Assembly (NCBI RefSeq): GCF_013337045.2
Contig: NZ_CP118261.1
Span: 558,001 to 622,000 of the forward strand
Source of the DNA: Agrobacterium vitis
GTDB taxonomy: Bacteria > Pseudomonadota > Alphaproteobacteria > Rhizobiales > Rhizobiaceae
Direction: 5' to 3'
DNA: 64,000 nucleotides
This document shows positions 36,001 through 45,179 of this stretch, piece by piece. Both the position numbers and the translations under genes were made by a program. Each line of letters begins with the position of its first letter. Within the stretch, counting starts at the first letter, position 1. The notes below the pieces were generated by a model. It searched no databases and had not been told where the DNA came from. It worked only from the letters and a program-made list of their open reading frames with translations.

Positions 36001-37454
36001 TCACACCTAACGCACAAGAAGCGCCGGAAACTGCTGCACAAGCCCTTCTGGCGCTGGTGCGGGAACTGGCAAAGAACGACCGCGCGGTCACTCTGACGCT
36101 TCTGACTCGGTCGGCAGCCGATGTCACGGGTCTGGAAGACCTCGACATTCCGCAGGCTCTGACTGCGGGCACTCTTCAGGTGATCGCCCAAGAATATCCA
36201 TCGCTCCATTGCCGTCATATCGACATCGACGCTGCACGGCCTGTTGATATCGCGAGGCGCATTCGCGACGCCCTGTCGGGGAAAGACGATGTGCTCGCCT
36301 TGCGCGGCGCGCATCGCTGGCTGCCGGAAACGGAACGGTTTGACGTGCCGCAAGGCGGCCCGGATTTCAAGCGGAACGGCGTCTATGTGGTGATCGGCGA
36401 TATCGTTGATGGCGTTGGCAAGACCTGGGTTGATGCTCTGTCTGGGCTCGGCGCAGCCGTCGCTCTGCTTCAAGACTCTACGGCACCGGCTTTCGAACAC
36501 CCGGCTCGTCTCAAACGGCAGCTCGATTGCGGCGATGCCGCCGCCTTGAAAGGCGCTCTGGACGATGTTTTGGCAGAACTGGGCCGGATCGACGGCATCT
36601 TTCTGAGCCTGCCGCAGTCGAACCATCAATCCGCCGCGCTGATTGGTGAGCTGGCGGATGCCCATTGGGCCTATAATATCGCGAGCAAACTGCGCCCGGT
36701 TCATGCGCTCAGTGAAGCTGTGGCGAAGCGGAAAATCGGCTTTTGCTGCGTTCAGTCCTCGCTCTCAACCCTCGTTGGCGGGCTTGGCCTTGGTGCCTAT
36801 GCCGCCACGCACCACGCCATCGACCGGATTGTCGCCGAAGAGAACAAGAACGGCACCACGCCATGGTTCGCGATTGGCTATCCACTGATCGAGGCAAATC
36901 CCGGCACCACCTTGCAGGCAACGGGCCGTGCGAACGCCTTCGCGATATCGACGGAGGCCGCATGGGATCTGACGCGATGCCTGATTGAAAACGGCGCAAC
37001 CGGACAGACCATGCTTTCGGGTGGGGCCATTCCCCCGGTCGCGTCCGACATCGACGCGCAAGAACCAGCCGCCAATGATGGCGGGCGTGGACGCCCCGCA
37101 CTCAGTGTCGCCTACCGCAAGCCGGGCAATGACACCGAAGCGAGGATCATCGGCATTTTCGAAGAGATCCTTGGCCTGTCACCCATCGGGGCCGATGACG
37201 GCTTTTATGAACTCGGCGGCCATTCCCTGCTCGCCATCCGCGCCGTTGCCAAACTTCGGGAGGCCTTCCCCGTCGATATTGCCATGCGCGAGCTGCTTTT
37301 TGACAATCCGACAGCTGCGGCCATCGCCCAATCGATTTTGGAGCGCATGACGCAGAAGACCGACCTTTCTGCCCTCGCCGATCTTCTCAACGAGGTTGAC
37401 ACCCTGTCCGACGCCGATGTGAGCAGGCTTCTCGCCGGAGGAAATGCACAATGA
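33042..37454 (+). CDS. Type I polyketide synthase, KS-AT-degenerate KR-ACP (PKS2)
   Basis: 1470 residues, with AAGGAA a few bases before the ATG. The ketosynthase has the normal TACSSSLVA (Cys186), EAHGTGTKLGDP and KTNIGHLDTAAG. The acyltransferase has GHSIGEYVAAC and HAFHS, implying malonyl-CoA. The ketoreductase-like region is clearly degenerate: the NADPH loop reads VIGDIVDGVGKTW, and the catalytic Tyr is followed by ATHHAID where active enzymes have Asn. The beta-keto group is therefore probably kept. The ACP reads DGFYELGGHSLLAIR. The C-terminal tail LADLLNEVDTLSDADVSRLL is a docking helix, and the gene overlaps NRPS3 by four bases, so the product passes to NRPS3. Confidence 0.95.
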   Translation: MNDLSAAPLSDDNRHHIAVIGMAGRFPGAPDVERFWQNLVDGVESIERLSPEVLKQRGISAEMAAFPDFVAASTPLPGADRFDAGFFGYSPAEAEILDPQQRVFLECAWQSLEAAGYVGDRHKGPIGVFAAAGINTYVFNLHDNSRIRETVSPYELFVGNDKDFLATRTAFKLNLRGPAITVQTACSSSLVAVHMAAQSLLSGDCDMALAGGIALSQSSGYRAREGGILSPDGHCRAFDAASSGTVPGSGVGIVVLKRLEDALADGDTIDAVILGSAINNDGALKASFTAPQVDSQAAVIADAQAMAGVRADTIGYIEAHGTGTKLGDPIEVAALTKAFRRDTQRQGFCALGSVKTNIGHLDTAAGIAGFIKAVLALKNRRIPASLHYENANPQIDFAASPFFVNQRLRDWDNQIGTRRAGVSSFGIGGTNAHVVLEEAPPSPASKAGSGPELLLLSARTEEQLAASSEALAAHLTAGSDHTAAPTLADVAHTLRHGRRDFAKRRFVIARDAKEAVNNLRNLSQIGTAAGEIAQAVFLFPGQGSPYTAMGKALYADLPAFRTPFDACASELDRLMGINFKACLFSNADDLASTAFAQPALFAVEYALAQALMSNGVKPVALHGHSIGEYVAACLGGVFDHETALQLVVARGRLMQAQAPGAMLAVMHADEPISPWLDGVITLAAANAPGVSVVSGPVEAIASLQVRLKDKGIAARLLKTSHAFHSPMMTNAAAQFRDVVAGVRLSAPQIPVISNVTGTWMTAQDATDPDYWARHLLQPVRFEDGTRTLQSLAAPVFIEIGPGRALGTLSAAAGVDASRIVATLAEGKDESGQVLSAVGQFWQLNGVLDSAEVAGRRRVRLPTYPFQSERYWVDADSEPATPKRTAAKVEGPGLYRTNWRRAQLSHSPNRLKGRVLVFDDGQLGSILASELERSGAEPYRAMIGTGFSEPDFRCFSLRPTMSEDYASLFDSLDERGASPDHIVFGWPLTPNAQEAPETAAQALLALVRELAKNDRAVTLTLLTRSAADVTGLEDLDIPQALTAGTLQVIAQEYPSLHCRHIDIDAARPVDIARRIRDALSGKDDVLALRGAHRWLPETERFDVPQGGPDFKRNGVYVVIGDIVDGVGKTWVDALSGLGAAVALLQDSTAPAFEHPARLKRQLDCGDAAALKGALDDVLAELGRIDGIFLSLPQSNHQSAALIGELADAHWAYNIASKLRPVHALSEAVAKRKIGFCCVQSSLSTLVGGLGLGAYAATHHAIDRIVAEENKNGTTPWFAIGYPLIEANPGTTLQATGRANAFAISTEAAWDLTRCLIENGATGQTMLSGGAIPPVASDIDAQEPAANDGGRGRPALSVAYRKPGNDTEARIIGIFEEILGLSPIGADDGFYELGGHSLLAIRAVAKLREAFPVDIAMRELLFDNPTAAAIAQSILERMTQKTDLSALADLLNEVDTLSDADVSRLLAGGNAQ

Positions 37455-40400
37455 ACGAACTTTTCGCAAAGATCGCCGGGCTTTCGCCAGAGCGGCGGGC
37501 GCTGCTGGAACAGAAGCTGAAAGCACAGGGCATCACGGTTCCCGCCCCCTCCGGCATCCAGCCTCGGGCGGATCGTGAGGCTGCGGTTCCGCTGTCATCG
37601 GCGCAAAAACGCCTCTGGTTCATGCAGCAGCTGGAACCCGGCACCGTTGCCTATAACATGAACCTCGCACTTCGGCTGAAAGGCCCGCTCGATCGCGCAG
37701 CCCTGTCTCGCGCCTATGCCGCCCTGATTGCTCGGCACGAACCCCTGCGAACGCGATTTACGATGGGCGAGGATGGCCAGCCGCAGCAAATCGTCGAGGC
37801 ATCCGGCGCGGCTGATATTGGCTATCACGATTGCCGACAGCATCCAGAGCCGGAAAAGGAAGCCCGTCTTCAGCTCAAAGCATTTGTCGAGACGCCCTAT
37901 GATCTCACCCGCCCGCCGATCCGCGCGACGCTGGTTGCAATAAACGATGACGAGCATGTGCTGGCGCTCGGCATGCATCATATCATCAGCGACCGCTGGT
38001 CGATGGGTGTCTTTGCCCGTGATCTCTCAACGCTCTACCATGCCGAAGCCACAGGAACAGCAGCAACACTCGCGCCCCTTCCGGTGCAGTTTGCCGATTG
38101 GACGCTCTGGCAGCGCGATTTACTGGACGGACCCGCCCTTGCCAACCAGCTCGCCTACTGGACAGAAAGCCTTGCGGGCGAGCTGCCCGTACTGGAATTG
38201 CCATTGGATCGGCCACACAGCTTGAGCGCGAGCTTTAGCGGCGCGCATCTTCCCGTTCTGATCGACCGGGCATTGTCGCTCAGGCTGCGCGCACTTGCTG
38301 CCGAGCAGAATGTCAGCCTGTTCACATTGCTGCTTGCCGCCTTCAACGTGCTCTTGCATCTCTATACCGACAGCGACGATATCATCCTTGGCAGCGAGGT
38401 TGCCAACCGAGACCGGCCCGAGACACAAACCATGATGGGGCCGCTGGTCAATACGCTCGTCTTCCGCAACGACCTGTCCGGCGATCCGGCCTTCACGGGC
38501 CTGCTCCAGAAGGTAGCCGATGCTGTGCGCCGTGGCCTTGCCCATCAAGATATTCCGTTCGAGCGCCTTGTCGAAGCGATCAATCCAGAGCGCTCGCTCT
38601 CGGACCTGAACCCGCTCTTCAACGTGAAATTCGACATTCAGCACAGCATTGCCCCGCCGCCGGGCCTGCATGGACTGACGATTGAACCCTATCCGCTACG
38701 CGAAGTGGCAACAAAATATGACTTGCGCTTCAACCTCGAAGACGACCAGCCGGACATCAAGGGCAAGATCGAATATTCGAGCCAGATTTTCAATGAGAGC
38801 ACCATCGCCTCTATGCTTGCCCGTTTTGAGCGCCTGCTGGAGCTTGTGGTGCGCGACCCCTCGCGGCGGCTCTCCACACTTTCTCTGCTGAAACCTGAGG
38901 AAGAAGCGGCCATCATCGCTTCCGGTTCCGGTCCAGTGCGGGATTATCCGGTGGACGAATGCCTGCATGATCTCTTCCTGAAACAGGTCGAGCAAACGCC
39001 GGATGCGGACGCGGTGACCGATGGCGACCTCACCTGGTCCTACCGCGACCTCGAAGCGCAGTCTTCGCGCATTGCCGCAAGTCTGGTGGCCGCTGGTGTG
39101 AAACCCGGCGACCGGGTGGGCATTTGCATGCGCCGCTCACCCCGGATGATCGCAGGTATCCTTGGCATCATGCGTGCAGGTGCGGCCTATGTGCCGCTCG
39201 AGGCCGATTATCCACCAAGCCGCCTCGCCTTCATTGCCGAGGATAGCGGGATTACCATCCTGCTCACTGATCACCGCCCATCCTTTGTCACGCAGGCGCA
39301 AACCCTCGTTGACGTCACGACATTGCCGGACATCCGACTGGAGGTGCCGCCCACAGTTTCACCGAACCATCTCGCCTACATCATCTACACATCCGGCTCG
39401 ACGGGCAGACCCAAGGGTGTCGCGATAGAACATCGCTCTGTCGTCACCTTCATGTATTGGGCGCGGGAGCGGTTCACCCGCGAAGAGGTGGCGCGCATGC
39501 TGGTGCCAACCTCGATCAGCTTCGACCTGTCGATTTTTGAGCTTTATGCGCCCCTCGTCCTCGGCGGCACGCTCGTTGTCGCAGATCATTTTCTGGCACT
39601 GCCGCAGCTTGCCGCCAAGGTTGATGTGACTTTCATCAATACGGTCCCCAGCCTCCTGCAAGAACTGTTGCAAGAACACAGATTGCCAAACAGCGTGCAG
39701 ACTGCAACCTTCTGCGGCGAGCCATTGCCAGCAGCGCTTGTCGCCATCCTGAAACGCGATTATCCGAACCTGCGTATCCTCAATCTCTACGGCCCTTCCG
39801 AGGATACCTGCTTTTCAACGGAAGTCCCGTTACAGGGCGATCATTATCAGGGCGGCGTCGTACCCATCGGCAAGCCATTGCCAAACACGCAAGCCTATAT
39901 TCTCGACCGCACTGGCCGCCTTCGCCCGCCGGGTCTTTCCGGCGAGCTTTATCTCGGCGGTACGGGCCTTGCACGCGGCTATTTTGGCCGACCTGAGCAA
40001 ACCGCTGAGCGGTTCATTGCCAACCCGTTCTCGAGTGAACCCGGCTCCCGTCTTTACCGGACCGGGGATCGCATCCGCCGCCGGGCCGATGGCAATCTGG
40101 AATTTTGCGGGCGGCTTGACCATCAGGTCAAAGTGCGCGGCTTGCGCATTGAAACAGGCGAGATCGAGCACAATCTCGAACAGATTACCGGCGTCGAAAA
40201 GGCGGTTGTGGCTGTCACGCAAGGCACTGATCGGCAGCTTGCCGCCTTCATCGAACCCCAAGACGGCGTAAGACTTGACGAAACCGAGCTGCGCCGGGCG
40301 CTGTCCGATATCCTCCCTGTGCATATGGTGCCGACGCTCTGGTGCTTCTTGCCGCGCCTGCCACAGCAGCCGAACGGCAAGATTGATCGCGCAGCACTGC

Positions 40401-43400
40401 CATCGCTGGCCGCAACAGTCGCCACCGGGTCCAGCCCGCCAGAGACCGAAACGGAACAGCGTGTCGCTGATGCATGGGCCGATGTGCTGGCCATCGATTC
40501 GATCAGCCGGGATGACAATTTCTTCCGGCTTGGCGGTCACTCGCTGCTGGCCATGCGCATGATTGCCCGGCTGTCGTCATCGCTTCCGACAAATGCCGTG
40601 TTGCGAAAACTGTTTGAGTTTCCCCGCCTCAGGGATTTCGCCGCCGCCCTTGCGCGTGACGAGACACCGATGGCGGCACCTTTAAGCGCCATCGATGCCC
40701 TCCCGGATGGTGCGCCGATACCTCTGTCCTTTGCCCAGCAACGGCTTTGGACATTGGCCGAGCTGGAGCCAGACAGTGCCGCCTACACGGTTCCCGCCGC
40801 AATCCGCTTTCATGGCGCGCTTGATCTGGAAGTGCTGCAACACGCGTTCACAGCCCTTACCGCACGCCATCCGGCATTGCGCACGCGGATCGTCAATCGC
40901 GATGGCCAACCTGCTGTCGAGATCGGTGCGACCGACATTCCAGACATCGCAATCGTAGATGTGAATGAGGCCACCCTGCCAGAGGCGCTTGCCGCTGCAT
41001 GCAGGCAGCCGTTCGACATGGCGACGGGTCCGCTCTTCCGCGCCCGGATTTTCCGTCTCTCCACTGACGAGCATGTTGTTTTCGTAGCACTCCACCACAT
41101 TGTCTCGGATGCGCAATCGCTTCAGCTGATGCTGCGGGATCTGACGCGGTTCTATGATGCTGGCCGACAGGGCAAAGTGGCAGACCTTCCACCGCTTACC
41201 CTGACCTATGGTGATTTTGCCGCTTGGCAGCGAAAGCAGCCGCTGGGCGAGCAGATCGACTATTGGCGCCGCCTGCTGGAACATGCCCCCCCGCTTCTGG
41301 AACTGCCGACGGATTTTCCACGCGGTGCGCGCCAAGAGTTCAAGGGCGGGAGCATTCCATTCCATCTCGATCATGCGCTCACGGCCCGTCTGGTCAATTT
41401 TGCCCATGAACGGGACGCCACACCTTTCATGGTGCTTCTCTCGGCCTTTTCGACCCTGCTATCGCGTTATTCCGGCGCGTCCGATGTCGTCATCGGAACC
41501 CCGGTATCCGAGCGGCCAAACCGCGCGCTGGAGGATGTCATCGGGCTGTTCGTCAACACGCTGGCGCTGAAACTGACGCATGATGCTGCAACAAGCTTCG
41601 AACAGCAAGTCGCGGCCACACGTTTGCTCGTTCTGGATGCCTTCCGCCATCAGGACGCGCCGTTTGAATGCGTGGTCGATGCCCTCTCAGTCGAGCGAAG
41701 CTGGAGCCACAATCCCGTGTTCCAAGTGATGGTCACCTGGCAAGCCGACGAGCCGCATAGCCCATGCCCCGATGGCCTGACGGTTACCCCGGTGGTGCTC
41801 GCACAGGAAACGTCGAAGGTCGATCTGACGCTGGATCTGCGCCATCGCGGCGATCAGTTTTCCGGCACCTTGATCTATCGCAGCGATCTCTTCCGCCAAG
41901 AGACGATCCACCACATGGCAGAGGCTTTCACGGCCTTGGTCGAGGCTCTTCTATCGGCCCCTGAGCGAGCACAGGTCGAAATAGACGGACTGCCCGAGCG
42001 CCAGCGCCAGCAGATCGCCGCTTGGAACGCGACGGCAAAGACCTATGATGCGGTGCCAGCAAGCCTGCATGGTTTCTTTGCGCGTTCAACCGAGCGCACA
42101 CCAGATGCCATTGCCGTGACTGATCGGAACAGGAGCGCCACCTATGCAGAGCTTGATCGGCAAGCGGAGGCGCTCGCCCGGCATCTCGCCTCCCTTGGCA
42201 TCGGACGCGGCAGTGCCGTCGGTATTTGCCTTGAACGTACCATCGACCTCATTGCTTCGATTCTTGCCGTCTTGAAGACGGGCGCTGCCTATGTGCCGCT
42301 CGATCCCAAATATCCGGCGGAACGGATCGCCTTTGTCGCAAAGGACGCAAGCCTCTCCCTGCTTTTGACGCAGGAGGAGCGCGATGACTTCGCCGACATC
42401 CGAACGCTCGATCCGACCACCATCTGGAACGGAACGCAGGCCGTCTCCGGGGCCCCTCTCCCCCATACGACCGAAGGCAGCGACCTCGCCTATCTCATCT
42501 ACACCTCCGGCTCAACAGGGCTGCCAAAGGGGGTTGCAATCGAACATCGCAATGCAGTTGCCTTCACACACTGGGCGCTCGACACGTTCCCGGCGGAAAG
42601 CTTTGTCGGAATGCTGGCGTCAACATCGGTCTGCTTCGACCTCTCCATCTTCGAAATTTTTGTGACGCTCGCCGCCGGTGGGCGAATCTTCATCGTTGAC
42701 GATCTTTTCGAACTGCCGGACGCAGAATTCGCAAACGAGGTCACGTTCATCAACACCGTGCCGACCCCGATGACCGAACTCATGCGGTTTGGCCCGTTGC
42801 CCGCTAAGGCAAAGACGGTCTGCCTTGCGGGCGAACCGCTGCCACCGAGCCTAGCACGCGCGATTCTGGACACTGGACAGGTCGAGGCGCTTTACAATCT
42901 CTATGGTCCCTCCGAGGACACAACCTATTCCACGGGATGCCGGATCGATGACGCGGGGCTGCCCATCCATATCGGCAAGCCCATCACCAACACCACCGCC
43001 CATGTTCTTGACGCAGCGCTCAATGAAGTGCCAATCGGTATGCCGGGCGAGCTTTATCTGGCGGGCGAGGGTATCGCACGCGGCTATCACAATCGCCCGG
43101 ATCTGACGGCGGAGCGCTTCTTGCCGAACCCGTTTGACAGGGCTGGCCAAGCCCCTGTGCTCTACAAGACCGGCGACCGCGTTCGTCGGCTGGCCGACGG
43201 CAATATCGATTATCTCGGCCGCGCCGACCGCCAGATGAAGATCAGCGGTTTTCGGATCGAACCGGGCGAGGTCGAGGCCGTGCTGATGCGCTATCCGGGC
43301 GTGACAGGTGCTGCCGTCGATGCCTGGCGGGACAATACCGGCTATGCCCGCCTCGCCGCCTGGATTGAGGTGGCGGCACCTGTCGGTAAGGCGGCGCTCT

Positions 43401-45172
43401 CTGCCCATCTGAGCCGAGAACTGCCGCGCCATCTGGTGCCGACGTTTTTTGCGATGCTGGACAAGCTCCCGCGCCTGCCGAACGGCAAGCTCGACCGCAA
43501 GGCGCTGCCCGACCCATCGGATGAATCCACGACGGTCGCAGAAGACCAGACACCGCACCACGGCTATGAAGAGAAAATCGCCGCGATCTGGGCGAAACTT
43601 CTTGGACGCGAAGCGATTGGACGCAACGACAACTTCTTCGCGCTCGGCGGAGATTCAATCCTCGCTATTCAGGTCGTGGCTGCCGCCCGCCGCGTTGGCA
43701 TTGCCATCAAGCCACGCGATATTTTCCAATATTCAACGCTTGCAGCCCTTGCCGCATCCGTCTCCGATCTGGCGACAGAATTGCCCGAGGCGAGACCGAT
43801 GCGCGGAGACATTCCGCTTGGCCCGGCACAGCACTGGTTTTTTGAGCAGAATTACCCTGATATGGCCCATTGGAATCAGGCATTGGTGCTGAAACCCGGC
43901 AGAGTGATCAATGAGAAGACGCTTCAAAACGCCATGGACCTTCTCCACCAGACCCATGATGCGCTGCGCGGTCGTTTCTTCCAGCAAAACGGACAGTGGC
44001 GTCAGGTCGTGACGGAAGCCGAAGGAGCGCCGCCGCTGCGTTCCACCCGTTGTACGGCAACCGAAGCCGATGCCGTGCTTTCTCGCGAAGCGAATGCGCT
44101 GCAACGCCGCTTCAATCTCGCCGAAGGCCCGCTCTGGGGTGCCACGCTTGTGACCATCGACGGGTGTGAGCAACGGCTGCTGATCGCAGCGCATCATCTC
44201 GTGATCGACGGCGTCTCATGGCGCATCCTGCTTGATGACCTTCAAACATGCCTCGCAGCTGGCGAAGCCGGCCTTGAGATGAACTTGCCGCCCAGAACAA
44301 CAGGCATTGATAGCTGGGTGCGCAGGCTGAAAGACAGCGCGGTGTTCGATGGTGAAAAGGACCATTGGCGCACGATGACCGAGGCCAAGACCGCAGCGAT
44401 CCCCACGGACCGTTCGGGCAGCAATTGCGCTGGCGACACTGAGATCATTGATCTGACAATCGATCCTGACCTCACCGGACGCCTTCTCCGGGACGTGCCG
44501 TCCTGCTATCCAATCGATGCCGAAGAAGTCATGCTTGCGGCACTTTATAATGCAATCCGCGATTGGACCGGACACGACAGGCTCCGGCTGATCCTTGAAA
44601 GTCATGGCCGGGCAGACCTGTTCGAAGGCGTCGATCTGAGCCGCACCGTCGGCTGGTTCACAGGCCTTTATCCCGTTCTCTTCGATGTCACCGGGCGCGA
44701 CACCCGAACCACTTTGCTCTCGGTCAAGGAAAGCCTCCGCCGTGTTGCGAACGATGGCATCGGCTATGGCGTCCTGAAATATCTGAAGGGCGTGGCATTG
44801 CCACGGCTGGAGGATATCGCCGAGATCCGCTTCAACTATCTTGGTCAGACGGACACGCTGTTTTCCGGCGATGCGTTGCTGTCACGCGCAACTGAACCGG
44901 CGGGTGATCCGCGAGGTGCTGGCAATCCGCGCGGGGTGCTGCTTGACATCAATGCAATCATCAGCGGCGGGCATTTGCGCATTCGCCTTGCCTATTCCCG
45001 GCAGGTTCACGATCGGCAGACAATCGAAACACTCGCAGCGGGGCTGCAAAACCATCTCGAAAGCCTAGTCGATTTCTGCCTGACTTCAACCGAAGCCGGC
45101 TATACACCTGCGGACTTCAAGCACATGACACTTGATCAGGATGACCTCGAAGCCATCCTGCGCAATCTCTGA
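37451..45172 (+). CDS. Two-module NRPS with terminal epimerase (C-A-T-C-A-T-E), NRPS3
   Basis: 2573 residues, the largest protein here. A short docking start (LSPERRALLEQKLKAQGI) precedes condensation (HHIISDRWS), adenylation (IIYTSGSTGRPKG, NLYGPSEDTCF), carrier (DNFFRLGGHSL), condensation (HHIVSDAQS, where the usual G after D is A), adenylation (LIYTSGSTGLPKG, NLYGPSEDTTY), carrier (DNFFALGGDSI) and an epimerisation domain (HHLVIDGVSWRIL). By-eye specificity residues are D-L-F-S-T-C-L-C-F and D-L-F-T-C-A-L-T-Y; the second resembles alanine-type codes (DLFNNALTY), only a loose hint. The second residue should be turned to the D form. The carrier before the E domain has LGGDS, usual for that setting. 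There is no release domain, so the peptide passes to the C-T protein encoded 7 bp downstream. Confidence 0.96.
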   Translation: MNELFAKIAGLSPERRALLEQKLKAQGITVPAPSGIQPRADREAAVPLSSAQKRLWFMQQLEPGTVAYNMNLALRLKGPLDRAALSRAYAALIARHEPLRTRFTMGEDGQPQQIVEASGAADIGYHDCRQHPEPEKEARLQLKAFVETPYDLTRPPIRATLVAINDDEHVLALGMHHIISDRWSMGVFARDLSTLYHAEATGTAATLAPLPVQFADWTLWQRDLLDGPALANQLAYWTESLAGELPVLELPLDRPHSLSASFSGAHLPVLIDRALSLRLRALAAEQNVSLFTLLLAAFNVLLHLYTDSDDIILGSEVANRDRPETQTMMGPLVNTLVFRNDLSGDPAFTGLLQKVADAVRRGLAHQDIPFERLVEAINPERSLSDLNPLFNVKFDIQHSIAPPPGLHGLTIEPYPLREVATKYDLRFNLEDDQPDIKGKIEYSSQIFNESTIASMLARFERLLELVVRDPSRRLSTLSLLKPEEEAAIIASGSGPVRDYPVDECLHDLFLKQVEQTPDADAVTDGDLTWSYRDLEAQSSRIAASLVAAGVKPGDRVGICMRRSPRMIAGILGIMRAGAAYVPLEADYPPSRLAFIAEDSGITILLTDHRPSFVTQAQTLVDVTTLPDIRLEVPPTVSPNHLAYIIYTSGSTGRPKGVAIEHRSVVTFMYWARERFTREEVARMLVPTSISFDLSIFELYAPLVLGGTLVVADHFLALPQLAAKVDVTFINTVPSLLQELLQEHRLPNSVQTATFCGEPLPAALVAILKRDYPNLRILNLYGPSEDTCFSTEVPLQGDHYQGGVVPIGKPLPNTQAYILDRTGRLRPPGLSGELYLGGTGLARGYFGRPEQTAERFIANPFSSEPGSRLYRTGDRIRRRADGNLEFCGRLDHQVKVRGLRIETGEIEHNLEQITGVEKAVVAVTQGTDRQLAAFIEPQDGVRLDETELRRALSDILPVHMVPTLWCFLPRLPQQPNGKIDRAALPSLAATVATGSSPPETETEQRVADAWADVLAIDSISRDDNFFRLGGHSLLAMRMIARLSSSLPTNAVLRKLFEFPRLRDFAAALARDETPMAAPLSAIDALPDGAPIPLSFAQQRLWTLAELEPDSAAYTVPAAIRFHGALDLEVLQHAFTALTARHPALRTRIVNRDGQPAVEIGATDIPDIAIVDVNEATLPEALAAACRQPFDMATGPLFRARIFRLSTDEHVVFVALHHIVSDAQSLQLMLRDLTRFYDAGRQGKVADLPPLTLTYGDFAAWQRKQPLGEQIDYWRRLLEHAPPLLELPTDFPRGARQEFKGGSIPFHLDHALTARLVNFAHERDATPFMVLLSAFSTLLSRYSGASDVVIGTPVSERPNRALEDVIGLFVNTLALKLTHDAATSFEQQVAATRLLVLDAFRHQDAPFECVVDALSVERSWSHNPVFQVMVTWQADEPHSPCPDGLTVTPVVLAQETSKVDLTLDLRHRGDQFSGTLIYRSDLFRQETIHHMAEAFTALVEALLSAPERAQVEIDGLPERQRQQIAAWNATAKTYDAVPASLHGFFARSTERTPDAIAVTDRNRSATYAELDRQAEALARHLASLGIGRGSAVGICLERTIDLIASILAVLKTGAAYVPLDPKYPAERIAFVAKDASLSLLLTQEERDDFADIRTLDPTTIWNGTQAVSGAPLPHTTEGSDLAYLIYTSGSTGLPKGVAIEHRNAVAFTHWALDTFPAESFVGMLASTSVCFDLSIFEIFVTLAAGGRIFIVDDLFELPDAEFANEVTFINTVPTPMTELMRFGPLPAKAKTVCLAGEPLPPSLARAILDTGQVEALYNLYGPSEDTTYSTGCRIDDAGLPIHIGKPITNTTAHVLDAALNEVPIGMPGELYLAGEGIARGYHNRPDLTAERFLPNPFDRAGQAPVLYKTGDRVRRLADGNIDYLGRADRQMKISGFRIEPGEVEAVLMRYPGVTGAAVDAWRDNTGYARLAAWIEVAAPVGKAALSAHLSRELPRHLVPTFFAMLDKLPRLPNGKLDRKALPDPSDESTTVAEDQTPHHGYEEKIAAIWAKLLGREAIGRNDNFFALGGDSILAIQVVAAARRVGIAIKPRDIFQYSTLAALAASVSDLATELPEARPMRGDIPLGPAQHWFFEQNYPDMAHWNQALVLKPGRVINEKTLQNAMDLLHQTHDALRGRFFQQNGQWRQVVTEAEGAPPLRSTRCTATEADAVLSREANALQRRFNLAEGPLWGATLVTIDGCEQRLLIAAHHLVIDGVSWRILLDDLQTCLAAGEAGLEMNLPPRTTGIDSWVRRLKDSAVFDGEKDHWRTMTEAKTAAIPTDRSGSNCAGDTEIIDLTIDPDLTGRLLRDVPSCYPIDAEEVMLAALYNAIRDWTGHDRLRLILESHGRADLFEGVDLSRTVGWFTGLYPVLFDVTGRDTRTTLLSVKESLRRVANDGIGYGVLKYLKGVALPRLEDIAEIRFNYLGQTDTLFSGDALLSRATEPAGDPRGAGNPRGVLLDINAIISGGHLRIRLAYSRQVHDRQTIETLAAGLQNHLESLVDFCLTSTEAGYTPADFKHMTLDQDDLEAILRNL

Positions 45173-45179
45173 GGACACC

